From Pseudomonas sp. DTU_2021_1001937_2_SI_NGA_ILE_001 (lineage in GTDB: Bacteria; Pseudomonadota; Gammaproteobacteria; Pseudomonadales; Pseudomonadaceae): 64,000 bases of DNA. The DNA lies in the NCBI RefSeq assembly GCF_032463525.1, contig NZ_CP135971.1, forward strand, positions 1,736,001 through 1,800,000. Direction: 5' to 3'. Every line of letters starts with the position of its first letter. Within the stretch, counting starts at the first letter, position 1. A program made the translations under genes and the position numbers. The notes below the pieces were generated by a model that was given only the letters and a program-made list of their open reading frames with translations, was not told where the DNA came from and made no database searches. This document shows, in pieces, positions 51,099-62,902 of this stretch.

Positions 51099-52262
51099 TC
51101 AGACCTGCACCACCTCATCAGCCTTGCCGCCGGCGTCTTGGATCACCAGGTGGATGAAGTGCAGCTTGGCGATCACCGCCGGGGTGAGCACGAAGGGGTA
51201 GAAATCCGGCTGGCCCATGCTGCGTGACAGTTCGTTGAGCATACCGGCCAGTTCGATCCAGGCGTTGACGAAGGCCAGGAACGACGGCCCGCCGGGGTGC
51301 TGTGGGTCGAACAGTGCTTCTAGCGGAAACGGCTGGAACTCCAGGCCCTTGTCGCGGGCGCTCATGCCGAAGCCCAGTGCGGTGTCGACGGCATCTACCA
51401 TGTGCAGGTAATGCGCCCAGGTTTCCGCCCAATCTTCCCAAGGGTGCATGGTGGCGTAGGCGCTCACGTAATGCGTCTGCCAGTCGGCGGGGGCGCCTTG
51501 CTGGTAGTGGCGCTCCAGCGCCTCGGCGTAGCTCGCCTGCTCGTCACCGAACAGCTGGCGGAACGACCACAGCCAGTGGCTGTTGGCAATCAGTTGGTCC
51601 CAGTAGTAGTGCCCCACTTCATGGCGGAAGTGGCCGAGCAAGGTTCGGTATGGCTCGCCCATCTGCACGCGTATCGCTTCGCGGTGGGCATCGTCGGCTT
51701 CGCGGATGTCGAGGGTGATCAGGCCGTTGGCATGCCCGGTGGTCGGCCTGCGGCCCTCCTGGTCCACGCCGATGAAATCGAAGGCCAGGCCGCGCTGCTC
51801 GTCGACACTCTTGGGAATGACCCGCAGTCCCAGACCGACCAGTTGGGCCACCAGGCGGCGCTTGGCGGTTTCTACCTTGCACCAGCGCTCGGGGTTCTCG
51901 GCAATGTTCAGGTCGGGAATGGTGCGATTCAGCGCGCAGGCCACACAGAAGTCACCCATTTCATACACCGGCAGCAGCCAGTTGCACGCCGCCGCCGTGC
52001 CCAGGTTGGCGCAGCGCCGGTACAGGGCATCGCCCGGTTCGCCGCTGACGCGCCAGGTGTCGGGCTGGCCGGCCGGCTCCAGCGCCACCACACGCCCCTG
52101 CTCCGGCAGATAACCCAGCGCCGCCTCGCAGGCCAGGCACTGGGTATTGGGGAAAAATACCGGCTGCCCGCAGCGGCACTGCCAGACCTTGCTGGCCCGG
52201 CGGCTGTCGCTGATGAAGGGCGCGGAGATACGCGAACTCAACTGTTCGAAGAAACGAAGCAT
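51099..52262 (-). CDS. zinc-ribbon putative metallopeptidase
   Basis: A 387-residue cytosolic protein. An N-terminal zinc ribbon (CRCGQPVFFPNTQCLAC, residues 28-45) with a later cysteine pair (FCVACALNRTIPD) is followed by a putative zinc-binding peptidase domain (PF15887-like) with the motif LGHFRHEVGHYYWDQLI, a HExxH-like variant in which the sequence is HEVGH. A downstream DWAETWAHYLHMVD supplies a likely third ligand. The substrate is unknown. Alone between ffs and ligA, 90 bp from the latter. Confidence 0.85.
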   Translation of the reverse strand: MLRFFEQLSSRISAPFISDSRRASKVWQCRCGQPVFFPNTQCLACEAALGYLPEQGRVVALEPAGQPDTWRVSGEPGDALYRRCANLGTAAACNWLLPVYEMGDFCVACALNRTIPDLNIAENPERWCKVETAKRRLVAQLVGLGLRVIPKSVDEQRGLAFDFIGVDQEGRRPTTGHANGLITLDIREADDAHREAIRVQMGEPYRTLLGHFRHEVGHYYWDQLIANSHWLWSFRQLFGDEQASYAEALERHYQQGAPADWQTHYVSAYATMHPWEDWAETWAHYLHMVDAVDTALGFGMSARDKGLEFQPFPLEALFDPQHPGGPSFLAFVNAWIELAGMLNELSRSMGQPDFYPFVLTPAVIAKLHFIHLVIQDAGGKADEVVQV

Positions 52263-52352
52263 GGTGGATTTCCCCCGCTGATGTGCATGACTAGATCATG
52301 CCCTTCAGCGCGGGTTCCGTTTATCAGCCGGCTGGCGTGCGCCCGGCGTGCG

Positions 52353-54722
<2,370 letters not shown>

Positions 54723-54806
54723 TCAAGACAAAAAGCAAGAAAGCAGCCGAAGCTGCTCTCTACGAACAAGTTGATCCGGGCGGGCCGAGACATCACCCGC
54801 CCCCGC

Positions 54807-55679
54807 TCAGCGGCGCTGGGTCAGCGCGCGGCGCTCGAACTCGACGATGCGCTGGCGGTAGTGCTCGATGGTCTGGGCGGTCAGCACGCTGCGCTGGTCG
54901 TCCTTGAGCTCGCCGTTGAGTTCGTGGGCCAGCTTGCGTGCGGCAGCGACCATCACGTCGAACGCCTGCTTCGGATGCCGTGGACCTGGCAGGCCGAGGA
55001 AGAAGCTCACCGCACGGGTGCTGAAGTGGTCGATGTCGTCGAGGTCGAACACCCCCGGCTTGACCGCGTTGGCCATGGAGAACAGCACCTCGCCGTTGCC
55101 GGCCATGCTCTCGTGGCGGTGGAAGATGTCCATCTCGCCGAAACGCAGGCCGCTTTCCAGGATGTTCTGCAGCAGCGCCGGGCCCTTGAAGCCGCTCTCG
55201 TCGCGGGAAATCACGCTGATCACCAGCACTTCTTCCAGCGGCGCCTGCTCCTTGTCCTCGGCGACGTTGCCATAGCCGGACGAAGAGGTGCCACGCGCAG
55301 CCGGCTTGTCTTCGACCTCGTGCTCTTCGCGGGCCGACAGCGGTGCCGGGCTTTCGTCCAGATCCAGGTCGCCCTGCTGCGGCTCGTCCTTGCGCTTCTT
55401 GTCGTTGTGGCGACGGCGCGGCTCACGCGCCTCGGCACTGACCGACGGCAAGTCATGCTCGTCGAGTTGCGGTTCTTTCTGGGTTTCCAGCACGCGGGAG
55501 GGGCCGAGCAGCTCGGCGGACGACGCTTCGTCGTCGTCCGGCAGGTTGGAATAGCTGCGATCAAGCCTGAATTTCAATTTGCCCTTGCCGCCGCGCATGC
55601 GCCGCCAGCCATCAAAGAGAATACCGGCGATGACGATAATGCCGATGACGATCAGCCATTCACGCAGACCGATTTCCAT
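54807..55679 (-). CDS. zipA: cell division protein ZipA
   Basis: A 290-residue protein: N-terminal anchor helix ([18 protein letters not shown]), a charged and disordered linker rich in E, D and R (residues about 45-150) and the C-terminal FtsZ-binding domain ([20 protein letters not shown]...). ZipA tethers FtsZ to the membrane. 93 bp upstream of ligA; a 237-bp AT-rich gap separates it from smc. Confidence 0.95.
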   Translation of the reverse strand: MEIGLREWLIVIGIIVIAGILFDGWRRMRGGKGKLKFRLDRSYSNLPDDDEASSAELLGPSRVLETQKEPQLDEHDLPSVSAEAREPRRRHNDKKRKDEPQQGDLDLDESPAPLSAREEHEVEDKPAARGTSSSGYGNVAEDKEQAPLEEVLVISVISRDESGFKGPALLQNILESGLRFGEMDIFHRHESMAGNGEVLFSMANAVKPGVFDLDDIDHFSTRAVSFFLGLPGPRHPKQAFDVMVAAARKLAHELNGELKDDQRSVLTAQTIEHYRQRIVEFERRALTQRR

Positions 55680-55916
55680 GTAATCCAGTGCCTCGAATGA
55701 GAAATTCTAAAAACAGGGGAGCAAACCCCTTTAAAACGTGGAGCCAAGTCTATGTTCTAACTGGCATTTTGCCCACGTCGAAATAAAAAAGTGGTCATTA
55801 AACTAGCACGACCTTCGGCAACTTAACACCGTCTGTACCACCTGTTGTGTTCTGAATCGTTATCTTGAGCACAACCGCACTAGCAAAAAGCCATTTCCGG
55901 CATCGGCCGACGGCCC

Positions 55917-58900
55917 TCAGGCGTCCACCATCGCCATGGCTTCCTCCACATCCACCGCCACCAGCCGCGAGCACCCCGGCTCGTGCATGGTCACGCCCAT
56001 CAGTTGATCGGCCATTTCCATGGCGATCTTGTTGTGGGTGATGTAGATGAACTGCACGGTCTGCGACATCTCTTTCACCAGACGTGCATAGCGGCCCACG
56101 TTGGCGTCGTCCAGCGGCGCGTCGACTTCGTCGAGCATGCAGAACGGCGCCGGGTTGAGCTGGAAGATGGCGAACACCAGCGACAGGGCTGTCAGGGCTT
56201 TCTCGCCGCCAGACAGCAAATGAATGGTGCTGTTCTTCTTCCCGGGGGGGCGCGCCATGATCGTCACCCCTGTATCGAGTAGATCTTCGCCCGTCAGTTC
56301 CAAATAAGCCGAGCCACCACCGAAAACTTTTGGAAAAAGGGCCTGGATACCGCTGTTGATCTGATCGAAGGTGTCCTTGAAGCGGTTGCGGGTTTCCTTG
56401 TCGATCTTGCGGATGACGTTCTCCAGGGTATCCAGAGCCTCGACCAGGTCGGCGTTCTGGGCATCCAGGTAACGCTTGCGCTCCGACTGCTGCTGGAACT
56501 CGTCGATGGCCGCCAGGTTGATCGCCCCCAGGCGCTGGATACGCGCAGCGATGTTCTCCAGCTCATCCTCGGCCTGGCGCTCGGTGGCGCCGGGCTCCAG
56601 GGTCGCCAGCACACCGGCGAGGTCATAGCCGTCCTCGTGCAACTGATCCTGCAAGGCTTTGCGCCGCACGCTCAACGACTGCCAGTCCAGGCGCTGCTGC
56701 TCCAGCTGGCCCCGTAACAGGGCAGCCTGCTGCTCGGCCTGGCTGCGGCGCTTCTCGACCTCGCGCAGTTCGCGGTCGGCGTCTTCCAGGGCGTTCTTGG
56801 CGGTGCGCATTTCGTCATCCACCACCATGCGCCGCTCCAGCAGCTCTTCGAGCTTCAGGCGCAGTTCTTCGAGGGGCGCGGCGCCCTCCTCCAGGTTCAG
56901 GCTCAACTGCTCACGGCGCTCGCTGAGGCGCTCGGACTGCATGCGCAGACGCTCCAGTGCCTGATGGGTGGAACTGTGCTGCGCCTTCAGCGAGCCCAGA
57001 CGCACAGCCAGCTGGTGGCTGCGATCCTTGTGCTGGCGCGCCTCCTGACGGACCCGGTCGAGGCGCTCACGCAACTGGTCACGCTGGCCCTGCAGCACTT
57101 CGCGCTGCTCGGTGTCCTGGGCCATGGCATCCAGGGCGTCCTGCAATTGCAGGCGCGACTCGCCGAGGTTCTCGTGCTCGACGCTGCGCTGTTCGGCCAG
57201 TTCGGCCAACTCTTCTTCCAGGCGCGTGCGACGCAGGGTCAACTGCTCGGCCTTGGCACGTGCCGCCGACAGGCGCGCCTTGAGTTCACCCTGCTGGCGG
57301 TTTTCGTCCTGCAGGCGGCGGCGCAATTCCTCACGCTGTTGTTCGTGGCTGGACTGTTGCTCACGCAACACCTGCAGACGCTCCTCCAGCTCGGCCAGCG
57401 CCGACTCGCGTTCGTCGCGTTGCATGCCCAACTGCTGGATTTCCTGACCCCGCGCCAAGACGCCACTCTGCGCCTCGGCGGCGCGGCGCACACGCAGGAA
57501 GTCGCGCCCCAGCCAATAGCCGTCACGGCTGATCAGACTCTGCCCTGGCTGCAGCGAAGCACGGCGTGCCAGCGCCTGGTCGAGGTCGTCGACGGGCACG
57601 ACCTGACCCAGCCAGGCCGACAGGTCGACCGCGCTGCGCACCTTGTCCAGCAGGCTGCCGGGCGCACCGGACGTGGCGTTGCCAGGGCTGACCAGACGCA
57701 GGTCGCCCTGGCTGAAACCGGCCAGATCGAGGCGGGCGAAATCATCCACCAGCACCGCCTGCAGGTCGGCGCCCAGCACGGTTTCCACCGCCAGTTCCCA
57801 ACCCGGCTCCACCTCCAGCCCCTCGGCCAGTCGCGGACGTTGTACCAGCTGCTGCTCGCGCAACCAGTCGGCGGTGCCGCTGTCCGGGTCCAGGGCGGCC
57901 TGCTGCAAGGCTTCGAGGGAAGCCAGGCGACCATTGAGGCGTTGCAGTTCACCCTGCGCCTGCTGCTGCGCCTGCACGCTGCGCTGCAAGTCGTCGCGCA
58001 GCTGCTCCAGGCGCTCGCCGGCCTGCTCTTCGTTGATCTGCAGGTCTTCGAGGGTCAGCTCGCGAGCCGCCAGTTCCTCGTCCAGGGCCTGGATGGCCGC
58101 GTCTTCGGGGTCGGCGGCAAGCAGCTGCAGCTCTTCAGCCAGGCGCCGCTGGCGCTCGGCCAGGCGTTCCAGGCTCTGCTCCAGCTGCTGGATGCGCGCC
58201 TGCTGCACCTGCGCCTGGCGCTGCGGCTCGGCCGACTGCTGGTTGAAGCGGTCCCACTGTTCCTGCCAGGCATGCATCGCCGCCTCGGCGTCTTCCAGGG
58301 CGATGGCCGATTCCTCGGCAGCGGCGGCGGTGATTTCCTGCTCGGGTTCGAGCATCTGCAGCTCTTCGTCCAGGGTCGCCAGCAGCGTGGTGTCGTGCCC
58401 CAGGTGCGACTCGGTTTCCTGGCGCGCGCGCTCGGCTTCGCGCAAATCGTCCTGCAACTGGCGCAGCCGTTGCTGGCCGTGCTGGATACTCTGTTCGACC
58501 CGGGCGATGTCACCGCCCACCGAATAGAAGCGCCCCTGTACCAGGTTGAAACGCTCCGACAGTTCATGATGGCCGTCGCGCAGGCGCTCGATGCCAGCGT
58601 CAGCGTTGCGTTGCTCGGCCACCAATGCCTCGTAGGCCACTTCCTGGTCGCCGATCACCGCTTCGCGCTGGCGCACCTGGTCGTTGAGGGTCTGCCAGCG
58701 CAACGCCGAGAGCTGGGCTTTCAACTGCCGTTCCTCGCCTTTGTACTGCTGGTACTTCTCGGCAGCCTGGGCCTGGCGGTGCAGGCGTTCGAGCTGGCGT
58801 TCGAGCTCTTCGCGCAGGTCGGTGAGGCGCGCCAGGTTCTCCTGGGTGCGGCGGATACGGTTCTCGGTCTCGCGGCGACGCTCCTTGTACTTGGAGATAC

Positions 58901-59405
58901 CCGCGGCTTCCTCGATGAAGTTACGCAACTCCTCGGGCTTGGCCTCGATGAGCTTGGAAATCATTCCCTGCTCGATGATCGAGTAGCTGCGCGGCCCCAG
59001 GCCGGTGCCGAGGAAGATGTCGGTGATGTCCTTGCGCCGGCACTTCACGCCGTTGAGGTAATAGGTGTTCTGGCTTTCGCGGGTCACCTTGCGGCGGATG
59101 GAAATCTCCGCATACGCGGCGTACTCCCCCACCAGGGTGCCGGCGGAGTTGTCGAACACCAGTTCGATGCTCGCCTGGCTGACCGGCTTGCGGCTGGTCG
59201 AGCCGTTGAAGATGACGTCGGTCATCGATTCGCCGCGCAGGTTCTTCGCCGAGCTTTCGCCCATGACCCAGCGCACCGCGTCGATGATGTTGGATTTGCC
59301 GCAACCGTTGGGGCCGACCACGGCCGCCATGTTGCTGGGGAAGTTCACCGTGGTCGGGTCGACGAAGGACTTGAAGCCCGCCAGCTTGATGCACTTCAGG
59401 CGCAT
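55917..59405 (-). CDS. smc: chromosome segregation ATPase SMC
   Basis: A 1162-residue SMC protein. Walker A is GPNGCGKSNIIDAVRWVMG near residue 32; the signature LLSGGEKALTALSLVFAI and Walker B PFCMLDEVDAPLDD are near the C-terminus. Two long coiled coils (rich in E, Q, R and L) flank a hinge at about residues 515-670. The length is typical. It forms condensin-like complexes with ScpAB for chromosome compaction. Four bases separate it from the upstream GntR gene. Confidence 0.97.
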   Translation of the reverse strand: MRLKCIKLAGFKSFVDPTTVNFPSNMAAVVGPNGCGKSNIIDAVRWVMGESSAKNLRGESMTDVIFNGSTSRKPVSQASIELVFDNSAGTLVGEYAAYAEISIRRKVTRESQNTYYLNGVKCRRKDITDIFLGTGLGPRSYSIIEQGMISKLIEAKPEELRNFIEEAAGISKYKERRRETENRIRRTQENLARLTDLREELERQLERLHRQAQAAEKYQQYKGEERQLKAQLSALRWQTLNDQVRQREAVIGDQEVAYEALVAEQRNADAGIERLRDGHHELSERFNLVQGRFYSVGGDIARVEQSIQHGQQRLRQLQDDLREAERARQETESHLGHDTTLLATLDEELQMLEPEQEITAAAAEESAIALEDAEAAMHAWQEQWDRFNQQSAEPQRQAQVQQARIQQLEQSLERLAERQRRLAEELQLLAADPEDAAIQALDEELAARELTLEDLQINEEQAGERLEQLRDDLQRSVQAQQQAQGELQRLNGRLASLEALQQAALDPDSGTADWLREQQLVQRPRLAEGLEVEPGWELAVETVLGADLQAVLVDDFARLDLAGFSQGDLRLVSPGNATSGAPGSLLDKVRSAVDLSAWLGQVVPVDDLDQALARRASLQPGQSLISRDGYWLGRDFLRVRRAAEAQSGVLARGQEIQQLGMQRDERESALAELEERLQVLREQQSSHEQQREELRRRLQDENRQQGELKARLSAARAKAEQLTLRRTRLEEELAELAEQRSVEHENLGESRLQLQDALDAMAQDTEQREVLQGQRDQLRERLDRVRQEARQHKDRSHQLAVRLGSLKAQHSSTHQALERLRMQSERLSERREQLSLNLEEGAAPLEELRLKLEELLERRMVVDDEMRTAKNALEDADRELREVEKRRSQAEQQAALLRGQLEQQRLDWQSLSVRRKALQDQLHEDGYDLAGVLATLEPGATERQAEDELENIAARIQRLGAINLAAIDEFQQQSERKRYLDAQNADLVEALDTLENVIRKIDKETRNRFKDTFDQINSGIQALFPKVFGGGSAYLELTGEDLLDTGVTIMARPPGKKNSTIHLLSGGEKALTALSLVFAIFQLNPAPFCMLDEVDAPLDDANVGRYARLVKEMSQTVQFIYITHNKIAMEMADQLMGVTMHEPGCSRLVAVDVEEAMAMVDA

Positions 59406-59409
59406 GGAT

Positions 59410-60066
59410 TCAGACCGCCTGCAAGGCGGCCAGCACCAGCTGGCAGCTGCGCTGGCCGTATTCGGACAACACCTCGCGCACGCGCACCGGGTCGCGGTCG
59501 AGTACGGCCTGCAGCAGTTGCTCGAACAGCCGCAGGTAGTCGCTCATTTCGGCCTTGCGCTGCTCCAAAGCCAGGAAATAGTTGCGGCTCATGGCGGGCT
59601 GCAGATTCTCGACGGTTTCCTGCAGGTAAGGGTTGTCGGCGAACGGAAAGGCCGCACGCATGACGTTGAAGCTGTCTTCGACGAAGGCCTGCACGTTCTG
59701 GCTTTCGAAGCTGGCCTGCAGACGCTGCTGGATGACCAGGAAAGGCTGCAGGTCGGCGGGACTCTGCCAGCGTTCGGACACTGCGATACCCAGCAGGATG
59801 TACAACTCGCTCATCAGCTTGCACAGGCTGGTCACGTGGTGCGCGTTGAGCGCGGTGACCTGGGCGCCACGCCGGGGCAGAATCACCACCAGGTGGCGGC
59901 GCTGCAGAATCAGCAGCGCCTCGCGCACCGAACCGCGGCTGACGTTCAGGGCCTGGGTGACTTTCTGTTCCTGGATGCGCTCACCAGGCTTGAGTTCGCC
60001 GCGGATGATCCGCTCGGCCAAATGTTGGGCAATCTGCTCTGCCAGACTATCCAGCGCCTTGAACAT
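59410..60066 (-). CDS. GntR-family regulator (FadR/FCD type)
   Basis: A 218-residue regulator. N-terminal winged helix (GELKPGERIQEQKVTQALNV, SRGSVREALLILQRRHLV) and an all-helical FCD effector domain with histidines that usually bind metal. It stands 4 bp from smc, and is divergent from the guanine deaminase gene, so purine degradation genes are plausible targets; unproven. Confidence 0.92.
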   Translation of the reverse strand: MFKALDSLAEQIAQHLAERIIRGELKPGERIQEQKVTQALNVSRGSVREALLILQRRHLVVILPRRGAQVTALNAHHVTSLCKLMSELYILLGIAVSERWQSPADLQPFLVIQQRLQASFESQNVQAFVEDSFNVMRAAFPFADNPYLQETVENLQPAMSRNYFLALEQRKAEMSDYLRLFEQLLQAVLDRDPVRVREVLSEYGQRSCQLVLAALQAV

Positions 60067-60292
60067 CGTTTAATTCCTTGAGAATCCGGACCAGACCCCT
60101 GGGCTGAATGCCGGGGGAGCCGCCAGGCGTCGCCTGGAGCGGGCTTGACGTGCCCTGTCGTGCGAAGTTTCGATACAAGCGGCGCAGTGTATATCAAGCG
60201 CCAGGGTGTGGATGAACAAAACATCAGGAAACGCCCACACGAATCGCTGTCCGATCACTTGTATGCCTGTGCGCACCATTCATGAGGTTTCA

Positions 60293-61606
60293 ATGCCGTC
60301 TGCCAACCCCCTTCGTACCGCCCATCGTGGCGCCCTGCTACACAGCCTGGCCGACCCGGCCGAGGTCGGTGTCGAGGCCAGCTTCGAATATGTCGAGGAC
60401 GGCCTGCTGCTGGTCGAAAACGGGCAGATCCAGGCCATGGGGCCGGCCAGCGAGCTGTTGCCGCAACTGGGCCGCGAAGTCACCCTGATCGAACACCCCG
60501 ACGCACTGCTCACCCCCGGGTTCATCGACACCCACATTCATCTGCCCCAGGCCGGGATGATCGGCGCCTATGGCGAACAGCTGCTGGACTGGCTGCAGAC
60601 CTACACTTTCCCCTGCGAACGCCAGTTCGCCGAACCCGCCCATGCCGCTACGGCGGCCAGCCAGTTCATCGACGAACTGCTGCGCAACGGCACCACCACC
60701 GCCATGGTATTCGGCAGCGTGCACCGGACTTCGGTCGAGGCCTTCTTCGCCGAGGCCGAACGCCGTGACCTGCGGATGATCGCCGGCAAGGTGATGATGG
60801 ACCGCAACGCGCCGCCCGATCTGCTCGACACCCCGCAGTGTGCCTACACCGACAGCAAGGCGCTGATCGAGCGCTGGCATGGCCGGGGCCGCTTGAGCTA
60901 TGCGATCACGCCGCGTTTCGCGCCGACCAGCTCGCCCGAACAGCTGGCCATGGCCGGGCGACTGCTGGCCGAACACCCCGGCGTGTATCTGCAGACCCAC
61001 CTGAGCGAGAACCGTCAGGAAATCGACTGGGTGCGCTCGCTGCACCCCGAGCGCAGCAGCTACCTGGACGTCTACGATCATCACCAGTTGCTCGGCGAGC
61101 GCTCGGTGTTCGCCCATGGCGTACACCTGTGCGACACCGACTGCGCGCGCCTGGCACAAGCCGGCTCGGCCATCGCTTTCTGCCCGACCTCCAACCTGTT
61201 TCTGGGCAGCGGCCTGTTCAACCTGCCGATGGCCGAACGGCACAAGGTCAAGGTGGGCCTGGGCACGGATGTCGGCGCCGGCACCAGCTTCTCGATCCTG
61301 CAGACCCTCAACGAGGCCTACAAAGTGATGCAGCTGCAGGGCGCACGGCTGCATCCGTTCAAGTCGCTGTACCTGGCCACCCTCGGCGGCGCCCGGGCCC
61401 TGCACCTGGACGACCGCATCGGCAGCTTCAGGCCCGGCAACGAAGCGGACTTCGTGGTACTGGACTACCACGCCACGCCGCTGATCACCCAGCGTCTTAA
61501 GCACTGCCGCAGCCTGGAAGAAAGGCTTTTCGTGCTCATGACCCTGGGCGACGACCGAGCGATCAGGCAGACCTGGGCGGCGGGAAGGCGGGTACACCAG
61601 CGCTAG
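60293..61606 (+). CDS. guaD: guanine deaminase
   Basis: A 437-residue zinc amidohydrolase converting guanine to xanthine. Metal ligands include His81 and His83 (DTHIHLPQAG), with THLSENRQEI and LGTDVGAGTSFS carrying later His and Asp ligands; the family block YAITPRFAPTSSPEQL is present. The start at 60293 (MPSANPLRTAHR) has GAGGTTT upstream. In P. aeruginosa, from memory, xdhABC lie nearby; here they are absent and sulfur genes follow. Confidence 0.94.
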   Translation: MPSANPLRTAHRGALLHSLADPAEVGVEASFEYVEDGLLLVENGQIQAMGPASELLPQLGREVTLIEHPDALLTPGFIDTHIHLPQAGMIGAYGEQLLDWLQTYTFPCERQFAEPAHAATAASQFIDELLRNGTTTAMVFGSVHRTSVEAFFAEAERRDLRMIAGKVMMDRNAPPDLLDTPQCAYTDSKALIERWHGRGRLSYAITPRFAPTSSPEQLAMAGRLLAEHPGVYLQTHLSENRQEIDWVRSLHPERSSYLDVYDHHQLLGERSVFAHGVHLCDTDCARLAQAGSAIAFCPTSNLFLGSGLFNLPMAERHKVKVGLGTDVGAGTSFSILQTLNEAYKVMQLQGARLHPFKSLYLATLGGARALHLDDRIGSFRPGNEADFVVLDYHATPLITQRLKHCRSLEERLFVLMTLGDDRAIRQTWAAGRRVHQR

Positions 61607-61618
61607 CAATCAGCGCCC

Positions 61619-61634
61619 AATAAATGCATTTATT
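61619..61634. promoter_or_regulatory. perfect 16-bp palindrome after guaD
   Basis: AATAAATGCATTTATT lies 12 bp after the guaD stop in a 200-bp AT-rich gap. It has no T-tract, so it is not a clear terminator; it may be an operator. Confidence 0.45.
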
Positions 61635-61720
61635 GCAACTTACAAAACAAACTTAATACAGGATTAAAATATTAGCTTATAGCCATTACGAATTTCACTT
61701 CGCCATGACTTGCCCCTTAC

Positions 61721-61762
61721 TCTTATAAGCAAGCGATAGGTCAGTACCTACTGCTTATAAGA
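61721..61762. promoter_or_regulatory. long inverted repeat before the LLM monooxygenase gene
   Basis: The 11-bp arms TCTTATAAGCA and TGCTTATAAGA are perfect reverse complements; inside them TAGGT-CAGT-ACCTA pairs again. Each outer arm contains the self-complementary CTTATAAG; their centres are 32 bp apart, about three helical turns. It ends 44 bp before the start codon, a likely operator or activator site. Confidence 0.6.
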
Positions 61763-61806
61763 AATCCCTTTATTGGCAAGCCAGCATCCCAGGCGAAGGA
61801 GCTTCC

Positions 61807-62892
61807 ATGAGCGTCGAAATCATCGGCATGATCACCGCCACTCCCAGCGCCGAGGTGGACCAGCCGCTGGGCGACGCCGTAGACGCGGACTTCGTGCGCC
61901 GCTTCGCGCAGGCGCATGAAAACGCCGGCTTCGACAAGGCGCTGGTCGGCTACTTCTCCAATGGCGCCGAGGGCGCGGTGGTCAGCTCGTTCATCGCCGC
62001 CGCCACCCAGCACCTCGGCATCCTGCTCGCCTACCGCCCCGGCGTGATCGCCCCGCCCCTGGCGGCCCGGCAGCTGGCCACGCTCGACCAGTTCAGCAAC
62101 GGCCGCCTGGCCCTCAATGTGATCAGCGGTGGCAGCGACACGGATCAGCAACGCGACGGCGACTGGCTCGACCATGACCAGCGCTACGCGCGTACCGATG
62201 AATACCTGCACGCGCTCAAGGCGATCTGGACGGCTGCGGGTCCGGTGGACCACCAGGGCGAGTTCTATCGCTTCAAGGGCGCCTTGCCCAACGTACGCCC
62301 GCGGCAAAAGCCACACATCCCCATTTACTTCAGCGGCTCCTCGCCCGCCGCGCTGGAGGTTGCCGCGCGCCATGCCGACACCTACATGCTGTGGGGCGAA
62401 CCGTTGGCGGACTTCAGCGAGCACGTACGCCACCTGCAGCGGCTGGCTCAGGCCCAGGGTCGCAACCCGCGCATCTCGGTGTCGTTCCGGCCCATCGTCG
62501 CCGACAGCGAAGAAGCCGCCTGGCGCCGCGCCGCCGAGATCCTCGAACGCATCCGCGCCAACCGTGAACGCCTGGGCCTGCCCGTGCATGGCCACACACC
62601 GGACAACGCGGGTTCACAACGCCTGTTGGCAGCGGCGCAGCGCGGCGAAGTGCTCGACGAACGGCTGTGGACCGGTGTCGCGCGGTTGACCGGCGCGCAA
62701 TGGAACTCCACCGCCCTGGTCGGCACCCCGGAACAGGTCGCCAAAGCCCTGGGCCGCTACTGGCAGGCCGGCGCCAGCACCTTCCTGATTCGCGGCTTCG
62801 ATCCTCTGGACGACGCCGAAGCCTACGGCCGGGGCTTGATACCGGCAATTCGTGAACAGATCGCCGCCCTGCAACCGCGCCTGGCCGGCTGA
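61807..62892 (+). CDS. LLM-class flavin monooxygenase, alkanesulfonate type (SsuD-like)
   Basis: A 361-residue TIM-barrel enzyme of the bacterial luciferase-like group, related to SsuD, which uses FMNH2 and O2 to release sulfite from alkanesulfonates. Seen are LVGYFSNGAEG, LLAYRPGVIAPPLAARQLA, LNVISGGSDTDQQRDGD and YFSGSSPAALEVAARHAD. No FMN reductase gene is adjacent. The next gene, 10 bp on, is a sulfonate-type binding protein, so sulfur scavenging is the likely role. The exact sulfonate or sulfone is unknown. Confidence 0.9.
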   Translation: MSVEIIGMITATPSAEVDQPLGDAVDADFVRRFAQAHENAGFDKALVGYFSNGAEGAVVSSFIAAATQHLGILLAYRPGVIAPPLAARQLATLDQFSNGRLALNVISGGSDTDQQRDGDWLDHDQRYARTDEYLHALKAIWTAAGPVDHQGEFYRFKGALPNVRPRQKPHIPIYFSGSSPAALEVAARHADTYMLWGEPLADFSEHVRHLQRLAQAQGRNPRISVSFRPIVADSEEAAWRRAAEILERIRANRERLGLPVHGHTPDNAGSQRLLAAAQRGEVLDERLWTGVARLTGAQWNSTALVGTPEQVAKALGRYWQAGASTFLIRGFDPLDDAEAYGRGLIPAIREQIAALQPRLAG

Positions 62893-62902
62893 GGAGACCT
62901 GC

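Noticed and set aside
56964..59663. 899-codon plus-strand frame opposite smc
   Set aside because: Reverse image of coiled-coil codons giving an L/Q/A-rich product; smc motifs are unambiguous.
60158..60292. Longer guanine deaminase from 60206
   Set aside because: The added residues (MWMNKTSGNAHT) are not family-like and would start in the divergent promoter region; GAGGT precedes the ATG at 60293.
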